Assembly (NCBI GenBank): GCA_964529265.1
Contig: CAZGVW010000120.1
Location: 19,647 to 83,646, forward strand
DNA from: CAZGVW01 sp964529265
GTDB lineage: Bacteria; Planctomycetota; Phycisphaerae; Phycisphaerales; UBA1924
DNA: 64,000 bases
Direction of reading: 5' to 3'
A program made the translations under genes and the position numbers. This document shows positions 52,447 to 59,862 of this stretch, in pieces. The number at the start of each line of letters is the position of its first letter. Position 1 is the first letter of the stretch. The notes under the pieces were generated by a model. The model was not told the DNA's origin. It made no database searches and was given only the letters and a program-made list of their open reading frames with translations.

Positions 52447-53082
52447 ATGTCGTCGATGGAATCTCACGAGCTGCGCTGCACTGCCGTGCTGACCTGTGAT
52501 GTCGTGCATTTTGATGCACAGACCCACAAGTCAATCGTCGTCGGTGTTTTCGACCATCTGCATGTCGATCAGATCCCGGGGTCGCAATCCTTCCAGGTTT
52601 TCTTTTCCCTTGCCTACGGTGATGGGACGATCGACGTTCAAGTGAGCATCGTAGACCCCGAGAACTCCGAAATACACAAGTTCGGAGGGCCGTTTGCGTG
52701 GCCTGCCGGCGCCATCTCGTACGACTTCGCCGCGCCGATCCACGGCATTCGGTTCAACCGCGAAGGGCTCCATCACGTTGTAGTCAAGTTCCAGGATAAG
52801 GAGATCGGGGTTCGCCCGTTTGAAATCACGGTTCTGAACTCAGGAGGATCCGTCATGAACTGGGCCGGGCAGGCATGCAGCCGCAGCTGGGCGACGCGAA
52901 GGTCCGGCCATTGGCCTGCTGCGCAGGGCAAGGTGGACGTTCGTCGGGTTGCGGCGTCCACGAGCGCAACGCCACGGTTGACGCCTCACGATGAGTTGGT
53001 GCGGATGGCGCGACAGCCCATGAAGAAGCCGTGGTTCGAGAGGTGGGCTCAACAGGAAGACGATCCGACACAGCCGCAGTGA
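52447..53082 (+). CDS. DUF6941-like protein with C-terminal extension or read-through
   Basis: 211 aa from ATG 52447. Residues 1-130 resemble DUF6941 (LTCDVVHFDAQTHKS, VVGVFDHLHVDQIPG, FQVFFSLAYGDGTIDVQVSIVDP, IGVRPFEITVLN). At 52843-52848 an AGGAGG precedes an in-frame ATG at 52855, so the C-terminal 75 residues may be a separate product. GC is lower than in the ribosomal genes beside it. The stop overlaps the next GTG (GTGA). Confidence 0.55.
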   Translation: MSSMESHELRCTAVLTCDVVHFDAQTHKSIVVGVFDHLHVDQIPGSQSFQVFFSLAYGDGTIDVQVSIVDPENSEIHKFGGPFAWPAGAISYDFAAPIHGIRFNREGLHHVVVKFQDKEIGVRPFEITVLNSGGSVMNWAGQACSRSWATRRSGHWPAAQGKVDVRRVAASTSATPRLTPHDELVRMARQPMKKPWFERWAQQEDDPTQPQ

Positions 53083-53294
53083 CATCGACTCCTCACGATC
53101 CGGACGCCGGCAATCTCGTCGAACTGCCATGGTCACCCGATGGCGCTTCAGGTTCAGGACTTCGAAAGCAGTCGTGGGCGGTACGCACATGGGTTGTCGC
53201 ATTGACGAGCAGGGATGTTCGCCGCGTTGTGGGCAGCATCCCAGAAGACCTGACTTCGCGCATCCTCCAAATGCGTGAAGGCGATGGCGACTGA
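53079..53294 (+). CDS. Small protein, possibly PemK/MazF C-terminal-like
   Basis: 71 aa from the GTG that overlaps the preceding stop. The part GSGLRKQSWAVRTWVVALTSR followed by DVRRVVGSIPEDLTSRIL resembles the C-terminal half of some PemK/MazF-type toxins (SGL.KxSW.V...). The N-terminal half of that fold is missing, so this may be a decayed toxin or an unrelated protein. The paired arrangement with the upstream small frame is like a toxin-antitoxin module. Confidence 0.4.
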   Translation: MTSTPHDPDAGNLVELPWSPDGASGSGLRKQSWAVRTWVVALTSRDVRRVVGSIPEDLTSRILQMREGDGD

Positions 53295-53300
53295 TAATTC

Positions 53301-54134
53301 ATGCGTGCCGGGAAATGCGACATTCAACTCCTTTCTCTCTCGCGGCGCCTTGTGGCCATTGACAAGCCCGCGTGGATGCTCTCCGTCCCCGGCAGGGGGC
53401 CGGAGAAGCAGGATTGCGCCGCCGCGCGTGTGCGGGCGATGTTTCCCGAGGCGACCGGGCCGCTCGTCGTGCACCGGCTCGACATGGAGACATCCGGCGT
53501 GCTCGTGTTCGGGCTGGACGCGGATGCGCAGCGATGTCTCTCGATGCAGTTTGAGCGGAGGCAGGTGGAGAAGCGGTACATCGCGCTCGTCCGGTCGCCG
53601 GATGGCGGACCCCTTCCTGACGCTGGGGAGATTTCGCTGCCGATCCGCGCGGATCTCGATCGACGGCCGATTCAGATTGTGGATCATGCGCGGGGCGATG
53701 CCTCGACCACGCGGTTTCGCGTGCTGGAGAGAGCGGTTCCTGTGGACTTTGCGGCGTTTCCGGCGACCGAACCGGTCGGCGCACCCAACCCCGGCGAAGC
53801 GCCGGCGCCCACCGAGCGCGTGGTGTGCGACAGGATCGAGTTCGAGCCGCTCACGGGGCGCACGCACCAACTGCGCGTTCACGCCGCGACGCCGCGGGAG
53901 CAGGGCGGGCTGGGGGCGTCGATTCTCGGTGATTCTCTGTACGGGCCCGAGCGCGCCATGGCCGACGCTGCGCTGCGGCCTCAGCGCCTCTTCCTTCATG
54001 CCTCGCGGCTCGTCATCTTGGATCCCGACTCGATGCCGGCGCCGGCGGCCCGGCGTCCCGGCCGCGGGGCGCAGACGCCGCGCGAAACGGCTTCCGGTTC
54101 GCGGCTGATCATCGATTCGCCGCCGCCCTTCTGA
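53301..54134 (+). CDS. RluA-family pseudouridine synthase
   Basis: 277 aa. Catalytic motif HRLDMETSG with Asp61, KPAWMLSVPG at 22-31 and EFEPLTGRTHQLRVH toward the C-terminus. No S4 domain, so it is of the RluA/TruC type. Target RNA site unknown. Residues 155-172 are an insertion rich in Pro/Ala. Confidence 0.9.
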   Translation: MRAGKCDIQLLSLSRRLVAIDKPAWMLSVPGRGPEKQDCAAARVRAMFPEATGPLVVHRLDMETSGVLVFGLDADAQRCLSMQFERRQVEKRYIALVRSPDGGPLPDAGEISLPIRADLDRRPIQIVDHARGDASTTRFRVLERAVPVDFAAFPATEPVGAPNPGEAPAPTERVVCDRIEFEPLTGRTHQLRVHAATPREQGGLGASILGDSLYGPERAMADAALRPQRLFLHASRLVILDPDSMPAPAARRPGRGAQTPRETASGSRLIIDSPPPF

Positions 54135-54154
54135 AGCGATCGCGTCGATCACGG

Positions 54155-54880
54155 TCAGGGCGGGCTGAACACCGGCGCCCAACGTGTCGTTTCGAACTGC
54201 GCTCGTTGAGGCGCATCGCCGCACAAAAGCGCCGTGTTCACGGCGTCGGCGGCGAGGCCCGCAGGCCATCGCGGCGCGGCGCCGCGGGCGGGATCAAAGA
54301 AGTCGATCATCGCGACCGCGATTCGCGCATCGGGCGGAAGAGCGTCCGCACCGATCGACATTTCGAGGCTTGCCGGCGCGTGCTCATCGATCACGAGCGT
54401 TGTGGCGGTCCAGCCCGAAGCGCTGAGGTGGGATTCGATCTGATCAGGCCGGAACGCCTGTTCGCCTTCGTCGGGGCGGGTCCATCGCTCAAAGCCGCGA
54501 ACGAGACGCCACCCGCGCTCCAGGTCCCGTTCATAGAGGGCCTCCCCGAGCGCCGCGGAAGCGTGCAGCACGCGCACGCGAGACCCGTCGGCGACGCACA
54601 CCGTTGCCACCTTCTGCCGCGGCCCGCGATAGGCGATCGAGACGCCCGCGGCGTTCCGAAGCACGAGCAACTCGCCGCCTTCCGCACATTGAGTGCGCTT
54701 CGCCTTCGCCCACTCGGCGTCGCCGATGACGCCATCGATAACGATCGGGGCGTCGGGAGCGGTCGCGTCCGGCGCCGGCGGGGGCGCCCTGCAAGCGCCC
54801 GGCAGGAGCAGGGCGCCGGCGCTCAGCCACGCCGGACCCGCCAACCGCGCCAGCCGCGAACATGTCGGCCGCTTCGCCAT
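54155..54880 (-). CDS. Lipoprotein with CBM9-like domain
   Basis: 241 aa from ATG 54880; residues 1-30 are a lipoprotein signal (LSAGALLLPGAC lipobox). The mature part begins PIVIDGVIGDAEWAKA, a typical opening of carbohydrate-binding-module-9-like (DOMON-like) domains, and continues with beta-rich sequence ending in a Trp-containing stretch. Ligand unknown. The 3' end lies 20 nt from the convergent rluA-family gene. An ATG at 54922 (MMQ...) is also possible. Confidence 0.65.
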   Translation of the reverse strand: MAKRPTCSRLARLAGPAWLSAGALLLPGACRAPPPAPDATAPDAPIVIDGVIGDAEWAKAKRTQCAEGGELLVLRNAAGVSIAYRGPRQKVATVCVADGSRVRVLHASAALGEALYERDLERGWRLVRGFERWTRPDEGEQAFRPDQIESHLSASGWTATTLVIDEHAPASLEMSIGADALPPDARIAVAMIDFFDPARGAAPRWPAGLAADAVNTALLCGDAPQRAQFETTRWAPVFSPP

Positions 54881-54950
54881 GGCACGCGCGCTACCGGCGG
54901 CGCGGTGGCGGGGTTGCATCATCGCCCCATCGGTGAGCCGCGGCGGGCCT

Positions 54951-55643
54951 CTACGTGAGCCGTCCGGACTTGGCGATCTCCGCCAGACGAGGCGCGATGC
55001 CCCGCGCCGCCTCTCCCCGGTGCGACCGCGCGTTCTTTTCCTCCGTCGGGAGTTCGGCGCTCGTGCGGCCATCCTCCAGAACGAGGAGCGGGTCGTAGCC
55101 GAAGCCGTTCTCGCCCCGAGGCTCGCGCCCGATGCGGCCGACGAACTCGCCGCGGGACTCGGCGAGGATGTCGCCATCCGGCGCGGCGATGCACATCACG
55201 CACACGAATCGCGCCGTGCGCCGGCTGTCGGAAACGCCCTGCATCAGGCGCAGCAGGCGCTCGTTGTTCGCCGGGTCGCGCTCGGAGCGTGAAATCGATG
55301 GGCCCCGCTCGGCGCCGTGCGCGAAGTAGGCGCTCTCGACACCCGGATGCCCGCCGAGCGCCTCGACCTCGAGTCCGGAGTCATCCGCGAGACACGGTCG
55401 GCCGGTCGCTCGCGCATACGCCCGCGCCTTGATGCGCGCGTTCTCCTCGAACGTGTGGCCATCTTCGAGGGGCTCGGGAATCTCGTCGCCGCGCCGGCCG
55501 TCCGGGCAGACGACGTCGGCGAGGCCCAGAACCTCGACGCCGTGGGGCGCGAGGATCGCGCGGACTTCTTCCAGTTTGTGCGGGTTGGCGGTGGCGAACA
55601 GCACACGCCTCCCAGGGCTCGACTCCAGCGATGCCCGACTCAT
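54951..55643 (-). CDS. rdgB: XTP/dITP pyrophosphatase
   Basis: 230 aa. HAM1-family motifs ATANPHKLEEVRAIL, TFEENARIKARAYA, ADDSGLEVEALGGHPG and GENGFGYDP. Removes non-canonical purine triphosphates. Start overlaps the toxin stop (ATGA), so it is translationally coupled to the parDE-like pair. Confidence 0.95.
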   Translation of the reverse strand: MSRASLESSPGRRVLFATANPHKLEEVRAILAPHGVEVLGLADVVCPDGRRGDEIPEPLEDGHTFEENARIKARAYARATGRPCLADDSGLEVEALGGHPGVESAYFAHGAERGPSISRSERDPANNERLLRLMQGVSDSRRTARFVCVMCIAAPDGDILAESRGEFVGRIGREPRGENGFGYDPLLVLEDGRTSAELPTEEKNARSHRGEAARGIAPRLAEIAKSGRLT

Positions 55644-55951
55644 TCCAAGGATGCCCCCAGCAGAGCACCGATGCCGCGAGCGCCGTGCAGCACTCGCAGT
55701 ATGTGCACAGGACGCGACGCCGGATCGTACACGATGAGATGCGACCAGATCGTCCGGAAGCGCACCGGAAGCGGCGTCAGATCCTCGCGGCGATGTCCTG
55801 CCTCGGGCGCATCGGCAATGCTCTGGAAGGCATTTCGCAGCCCGTCGAGCACAACGACCGCCGCGGCTGGGCCATCAACCTCCACAAGATATGAAAGAAT
55901 GACTTCGACGTCCGCCGCCGCGGGCCCGGCGAGGACAAACCCGGCGCTCAC
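55640..55951 (-). CDS. RelE/ParE-family toxin
   Basis: 103 aa from a GTG overlapping the antitoxin stop (GTGA). ParE fold pattern: helical AAADVEVILSYLVEVDGPAAAVVVLDGLRNAFQSIADAP, then FRTIWSHLIVYDPASRPVHILRVLHGAR. ParE toxins attack gyrase, RelE toxins cut mRNA; the target cannot be told here. Overlaps rdgB by 4 nt downstream. Confidence 0.85.
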   Translation of the reverse strand: MSAGFVLAGPAAADVEVILSYLVEVDGPAAAVVVLDGLRNAFQSIADAPEAGHRREDLTPLPVRFRTIWSHLIVYDPASRPVHILRVLHGARGIGALLGASLE

Positions 55952-56250
55952 GCGGATTTCTTTCCGCGGCCGGGGTTGTCGAGCATGGCTCGAAGTCGCC
56001 GCTCCCACTCGTTCAGCAGCGCGGGCCCGTCCTTGAGGCCGCCCTTCTGCGCTGCGGTCCAGCCCTTTTCGATCTCCCGCCGGATCTCTTCAAGAATGAC
56101 TTCGCGTCGGTCCTCGCGCGCCTGAAGGAGCCGGAGCCCTTCGCGCATCACCTCGCTCGCGGAGCGGTAGCGCCCCGATGTGACAAGCGCTTCGACAAAG
56201 GCCGTCAGCTCGGCGGTGAGCGACACATTGAGCGTTTCACGCTGCGGCAT
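55948..56250 (-). CDS. ParD-like ribbon-helix-helix antitoxin
   Basis: 100 aa from ATG 56250. LNVSLTAELTAFVEALVTSGRYRSASEVMREGLRLLQARE is the RHH DNA-binding region; the acidic/basic C-terminus would wrap the toxin. The promoter with an overlapping palindrome lies just upstream. Confidence 0.88.
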   Translation of the reverse strand: MPQRETLNVSLTAELTAFVEALVTSGRYRSASEVMREGLRLLQAREDRREVILEEIRREIEKGWTAAQKGGLKDGPALLNEWERRLRAMLDNPGRGKKSA

Positions 56251-56255
56251 GCCCC

Positions 56256-56297
56256 ATTCTCTCACGCCGGGCCACCTGTGTCAATGTTTGACACAGG
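56256..56297 (-). promoter_or_regulatory. parDE promoter with palindromic operator
   Basis: Minus strand: -35 TTGACA (56284-56279), 17-bp spacer, -10 GAGAAT (56261-56256), start predicted at or 1-2 nt from the ATG. The -35 lies inside the perfect inverted repeat CCTGTGTCAA-N3-TTGACACAGG (56275-56297), a fitting site for autoregulation by the RHH antitoxin. Confidence 0.75.
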
Positions 56298-56309
56298 CGC
56301 CGCATCGAG

Positions 56310-56332
56310 AAAAAACGGGCCCGGCGGGGCTC
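56310..56332 (-). terminator. Possible terminator after nusG
   Basis: Minus strand GCCC-CGCC-GGGC then CCG and TTTTTT, ending 22 nt after the nusG stop. The stem is only 4 bp, so this is a weak call. Confidence 0.4.
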
Positions 56333-56335
56333 TTC

Positions 56336-57004
56336 TCACGCCCCTTCGGGCTTGCCGATCTGCCATTCCTCGAGTTCGATCGGCGCCTGCCGGCCGAAGA
56401 TAGTCACGAGCACGCGCACGAGGCCCTTCTCGGGCAGCAGTTCGTCCACCGTGCCCTCGTAGCCTTCGAATGGGCCTTCCTTGATGATCACGTGCTCGCC
56501 CTTCTCGAACACCATCTTGACGACGGGGCTCTCCTCGGGCTTGCGCGAATCGATGAGCATCTTCTCGATCTCGTGGTGCTGCATCGGCGTGGGCCGGCCC
56601 GCGGCGCCGACGAAATCGCCCACGCCCGTTGTCTCCTTGATGAGGAAGAAGACGTCCTGCGGGATGCGGCCATCCGGCTCCAGGCGCATCTCGACGAAGA
56701 CGTAGCCGGGGTAGAGCTTCGTCTCCGTGATCTTCTGCTTGCCCGCCTTGATGGTCTTGGTCTTCTCGGTCGGCACGAGGATTCGGCCGACCAGGTGCGT
56801 CATCCCTTCGATCTGCACCTTGCGCAGCAGCGTCTCGCGGACGTGCGATTCCTTGTTCGAGGCGACGCGCAGGACGAACCAGTTCATCCCTTCCTGCGTC
56901 AGCGGCTCGTCGCCGGCCTTGATGACATCCGTCCGCTCGTTGGGGCGGCCGTCGAGCGTGGCGCTGGCGCCGGCTTTGGTTGTCGCGGCGGTTTCATCGG
57001 ACAT
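56336..57004 (-). CDS. nusG: Transcription antitermination factor NusG
   Basis: 222 aa from ATG 57004. NGN domain (NWFVLRVASNKESHVRETLL, YPGYVFVEM) and C-terminal KOW domain (KGEHVIIKEGPFEGYEGTVDEL). An N-terminal stretch of about 40 residues is extra. In most bacteria rplK follows; here a terminator-like structure and the parDE module follow instead. Confidence 0.96.
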   Translation of the reverse strand: MSDETAATTKAGASATLDGRPNERTDVIKAGDEPLTQEGMNWFVLRVASNKESHVRETLLRKVQIEGMTHLVGRILVPTEKTKTIKAGKQKITETKLYPGYVFVEMRLEPDGRIPQDVFFLIKETTGVGDFVGAAGRPTPMQHHEIEKMLIDSRKPEESPVVKMVFEKGEHVIIKEGPFEGYEGTVDELLPEKGLVRVLVTIFGRQAPIELEEWQIGKPEGA

Positions 57005-57051
57005 GGTGGAGATTCCTCCCCGGCGAAGCCCGGGCGCGAGCCGAAATCGGC

Positions 57052-57459
57052 TCAGCGCTCCAGGACGTTGATCAACTGGAAGAAGTACGAAAACGCAAGA
57101 TCCGTGACGAAGAGCAGCAGCGCAATCACCACGCTGACGCCGATGACCACCCAAGTGGAGCCCACAACCTCGCGGCGCGTGGACCAGTTCACCTTCTGCA
57201 TCTCGCCCTCGGTGGCGATGAAGAACTCCACCGCCTTGCGGTTCAGCCCCACGACCCAGTACACGAGCACCGCCGTCACAAGACCGATGACGCCCACGAC
57301 GGCGCCCTGCAGGTAGATCACCGGAAACGGCGTCGCCACAAGGCTCAACTGGCTCCAGAGCCACGCGCCGCCCGAGAATCCGAGGAGACCGGCGCCGAGC
57401 GCCGTCATCATGCGGGTCCAGTAGCCCTGCCCGGGTTTGTAGATGCCTACCGTGGACAT
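57052..57459 (-). CDS. secE: Preprotein translocase subunit SecE, extended
   Basis: 135 aa from ATG 57459. The SecE signature EMQKVNWSTRREVVGSTWVVI and the last helix are standard. The N-terminus adds two hydrophobic helices (about 19-37 and 45-67), unlike the minimal one-helix SecE of many bacteria. 48 nt upstream of nusG. Confidence 0.93.
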   Translation of the reverse strand: MSTVGIYKPGQGYWTRMMTALGAGLLGFSGGAWLWSQLSLVATPFPVIYLQGAVVGVIGLVTAVLVYWVVGLNRKAVEFFIATEGEMQKVNWSTRREVVGSTWVVIGVSVVIALLLFVTDLAFSYFFQLINVLER

Positions 57460-57509
57460 GATTCGCTGCTCCCGCCGCGGCAAGCCGCGGGCGATCCCGA
57501 CTCTTCAAG

Positions 57510-57582
57510 CACGCCGGGAGTGACTCGAACACTCAACCTGCGGATTTGGAATCCGCTGCTCTACCAATTGAGCTACCGGCGT
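57510..57582 (-). tRNA. tRNA-Trp (CCA)
   Basis: Cloverleaf on the minus strand: acceptor ACGCCGG/CCGGCGT with discriminator G, anticodon stem GCGGA/TCCGC with loop TTCCAAA (anticodon CCA), T arm GAGTG-TTCGAGT-CACTC. CCA end not encoded. Confidence 0.95.
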
Positions 57583-57664
57583 AAGCAGCCCTGCGATGGG
57601 CCACAGGCCTCGACTCCGGGGTTTCCCCCATCGCCTTCCGCCTCCTGGCCCCATTGCCTCCGCC

Positions 57665-57847
57665 TCACTTCCGCTTGATCTTATGCACGGTGTGCTTGCG
57701 CAGGCGCGGGGAGTACTTCTTCAGGCCCGCCTTGAGTTTCTCGGCGAGGCCGCCCTTGACGTTGACCTGGGTGCGATAGTTCAGATCACCGCACTCGGTG
57801 CACTGCAGCCAGACAAACTCGCGCGCTTCGGCTTTCTTCTTGGCCAT
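57665..57847 (-). CDS. rpmG: 50S ribosomal protein L33
   Basis: 60 aa. The start CTECGDLNYRT has the first CxxC, but the second pair (normally CPRC before RKHT) is replaced by SPRL in YSPRLRKHT, so the zinc site is incomplete. Other L33 features (LKKY, RKHTVHK) are present. Between tuf and tRNA-Trp. Confidence 0.93.
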   Translation of the reverse strand: MAKKKAEAREFVWLQCTECGDLNYRTQVNVKGGLAEKLKAGLKKYSPRLRKHTVHKIKRK

Positions 57848-57980
57848 GATGCAGACCCTCGGGTCTTGATCTCTTGCCGCGGCAAGTCGCCGCGATGGTG
57901 ACGACCGGCGGGCCCGCGAACCGGACCCGCCGGCGATGTTGTTCCTTCAGATGCAACGGCCGGCACCCGCCGGCCCTTCA
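57848..57980 (-). other. Two hairpins between tuf and rpmG
   Basis: 57958-57975 forms GGCCGGC-ACCC-GCCGGCC right after the tuf stop; 57905-57912 and 57926-57933 are complementary (CCGGCGGG/CCCGCCGG). Neither has a T-run, so they may tune rather than stop transcription into rpmG. Confidence 0.45.
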
Positions 57981-59183
57981 TCACTGGATGATCTTCGTCA
58001 CGACGCCCGAACCCACCGTGCGGCCGCCTTCGCGGACGGCGAAGCGGAGGCCCTCCTCCATGGCGATGGGCTTGTCGCCGAGATCCACTTCCATCTGCAC
58101 GTTGTCGCCCGGCATGCACATCTCGGCGCCGCCCATGAGGGTGACCCGGCCGGTGACGTCGGTCGTGCGGAAGTAGAACTGCGGCTTGTAGTTGGTGAAG
58201 AACGGCGTGTGACGGCCGCCTTCCTCCTTCGTGAGCACGTAGACCTCGCCGTTGAACTTCGTGTGGGGCGTGATGGACTTGGGCTTGCCCAGCACCTGGC
58301 CGCGCTCGACCTCTTCCTTCTCAACGCCGCGGAGCAGCAGGCCGACGTTGTCGCCCGCGATGCCGCTGTCGAGCGTCTTGTTGAACATCTCGACGCCGGT
58401 CACGATCGTCTTGCGCGTGTCGGGGCGGAGGCCGACGAGTTCGACTTCGTCGCCCACCTTCACGAACCCGCGATCGATTCGGCCCGTGACCACCGTGCCG
58501 CGTCCCTTGATCGAGAACACATCCTCGATCGACATGAGGAACGGCTTGTCCTGCTCACGGGTCGGATCCGGCACGTACGTATCGAGGGCCTTGAACAGCT
58601 CGTCGATCGAAGCGCAGGCCTTGTCGTCGGCGGGGTTCTCGAGCGCCGGCTTGGACGACCCGCGGATCACGGGGATCTCGTCGCCCGGGAAGCCGTACTT
58701 GCTGAGCAGGTCGCGGACCTCCAGTTCAACGAGGTCCAGCAGCTCGGGGTCGTCCACGAGGTCGATCTTGTTGAGGAAGACGACGATGTGGGGCACGTTC
58801 ACCTGGCGGGCCAGGAGCACGTGCTCGCGGGTCTGCGGCATGGGGCCGTCAGCCGCGGAGACCACCAGGATCGCCGCATCCATCTGGGCGGCGCCGGTGA
58901 TCATGTTCTTGATGAAGTCGGCGTGGCCGGGGCAGTCCACGTGCGCGTAGTGACGCTTCTCCGTCTCGTACTCCGTGTGCGAGGCGGCGATGGTCACGGT
59001 CTTGGAGGCGTCGCGCACCGTGCCGCCCTTCGTCACTTCCGCGTACGTCTTCGGCGTGCCGCCGTGACGGACCGAGGAGCGTGCCGACAGCGCGGCGGTC
59101 AGGGTGCTCTTGCCGTGGTCGATGTGCCCGATTGTGCCGACGTTGACGTGCGGCTTTGTTCTCTCGAATACGCCCTTGGCCAT
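57981..59183 (-). CDS. tuf: Elongation factor Tu
   Basis: 400 aa from ATG 59183; GGAGG 10-15 nt upstream. P-loop GHIDHGKS at 19-26 (Ser replacing the usual Thr), DCPGHADF at 83-90, NKIDLVD. Switch I reads VTKGGTVRDASKTVTIAASHTEY, where most bacteria have a shorter loop ending RGITINTSHVEY; the essential Thr is kept as Thr64. Delivers aminoacyl-tRNA to the ribosome. Placed in the tRNA-Thr, tuf, tRNA-Trp, secE, nusG order. Confidence 0.97.
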   Translation of the reverse strand: MAKGVFERTKPHVNVGTIGHIDHGKSTLTAALSARSSVRHGGTPKTYAEVTKGGTVRDASKTVTIAASHTEYETEKRHYAHVDCPGHADFIKNMITGAAQMDAAILVVSAADGPMPQTREHVLLARQVNVPHIVVFLNKIDLVDDPELLDLVELEVRDLLSKYGFPGDEIPVIRGSSKPALENPADDKACASIDELFKALDTYVPDPTREQDKPFLMSIEDVFSIKGRGTVVTGRIDRGFVKVGDEVELVGLRPDTRKTIVTGVEMFNKTLDSGIAGDNVGLLLRGVEKEEVERGQVLGKPKSITPHTKFNGEVYVLTKEEGGRHTPFFTNYKPQFYFRTTDVTGRVTLMGGAEMCMPGDNVQMEVDLGDKPIAMEEGLRFAVREGGRTVGSGVVTKIIQ

Positions 59184-59531
59184 GTCGCCAGAACCTCCAC
59201 CGAAGCGTGTATCGCGGCCGGACCTCGCCCACGGCGAAGACCGAACGCCAAGTTCATTTGGAAACCGCGCCGACGACCCACCGTTCGGACCGCCAGACGC
59301 CCCAGCGTACCGACGCCGGGACCACCGTGCGAGACGGGCCGCCTGAGGCAAGCCGGCCTCTCCTATCCAACCACCGGGCCGAGATCCGCCCGGAACACAT
59401 TCCCGCGATTCGCCCGAGCCGCCCACCGCAACTCCGGCCCGCAGCCCAGGTTGTCGAAGCCCCATGACGCGCCCGCCCGTCGAGGGACGCCGCCAGTCTG
59501 GGACGCCGTTGCCCGCCCGTGGGCCCGCACA
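59184..59531. other. tuf leader / spacer after tRNA-Thr
   Basis: No gene or repeat is supported in these 348 nt. If the tRNA and tuf are cotranscribed, this is the processed 5' leader of tuf. Confidence 0.4.
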
Positions 59532-59603
59532 AGCCACCGATGGGGATTGAACCCATGACCTCACCCTTACCAAGGGTGCGCTCTACCGCTGAGCTACGGT
59601 GGC
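59532..59603 (-). tRNA. tRNA-Thr (GGT)
   Basis: Minus-strand cloverleaf: acceptor GCCACCG/CGGTGGC, anticodon stem CACCC/GGGTG with loop TTGGTAA (anticodon GGT), T arm ATGGG-TTCAATC-CCCAT. Encoded upstream of tuf. Confidence 0.94.
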
Positions 59604-59668
59604 GGAGACCTGACCCGGGCGCCCCCGGCGCAAGGAAAGAAGCCCCGGCGGGACCGGGCGAGCCGCGT

Positions 59669-59697
59669 ACTGTATCGGCCTCCCCGGGGGTCAACAA
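59669..59697 (-). promoter_or_regulatory. Candidate promoter of the tRNA-Thr/tuf operon
   Basis: Minus strand TTGTTG (59697-59692), 17-bp spacer, TACAGT (59674-59669); predicted start near 59662, about 60 nt before the tRNA. Confidence 0.45.
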
Positions 59698-59862
59698 GGG
59701 GGCAGCCGGCCCAGAATCAGGCCCGCGCCGAGCCGGCCGGGGTCTGGACTCTTTCCCTTTGGAGAATCCCCCGCCTCCGGGGAGAATGCACCCCGAGCCG
59801 GCGCGGCCGTCAAAGGGTGACGAGAGCCCTGGAGGCATCCCCCGGCCGCGGAGGCTCAACCC

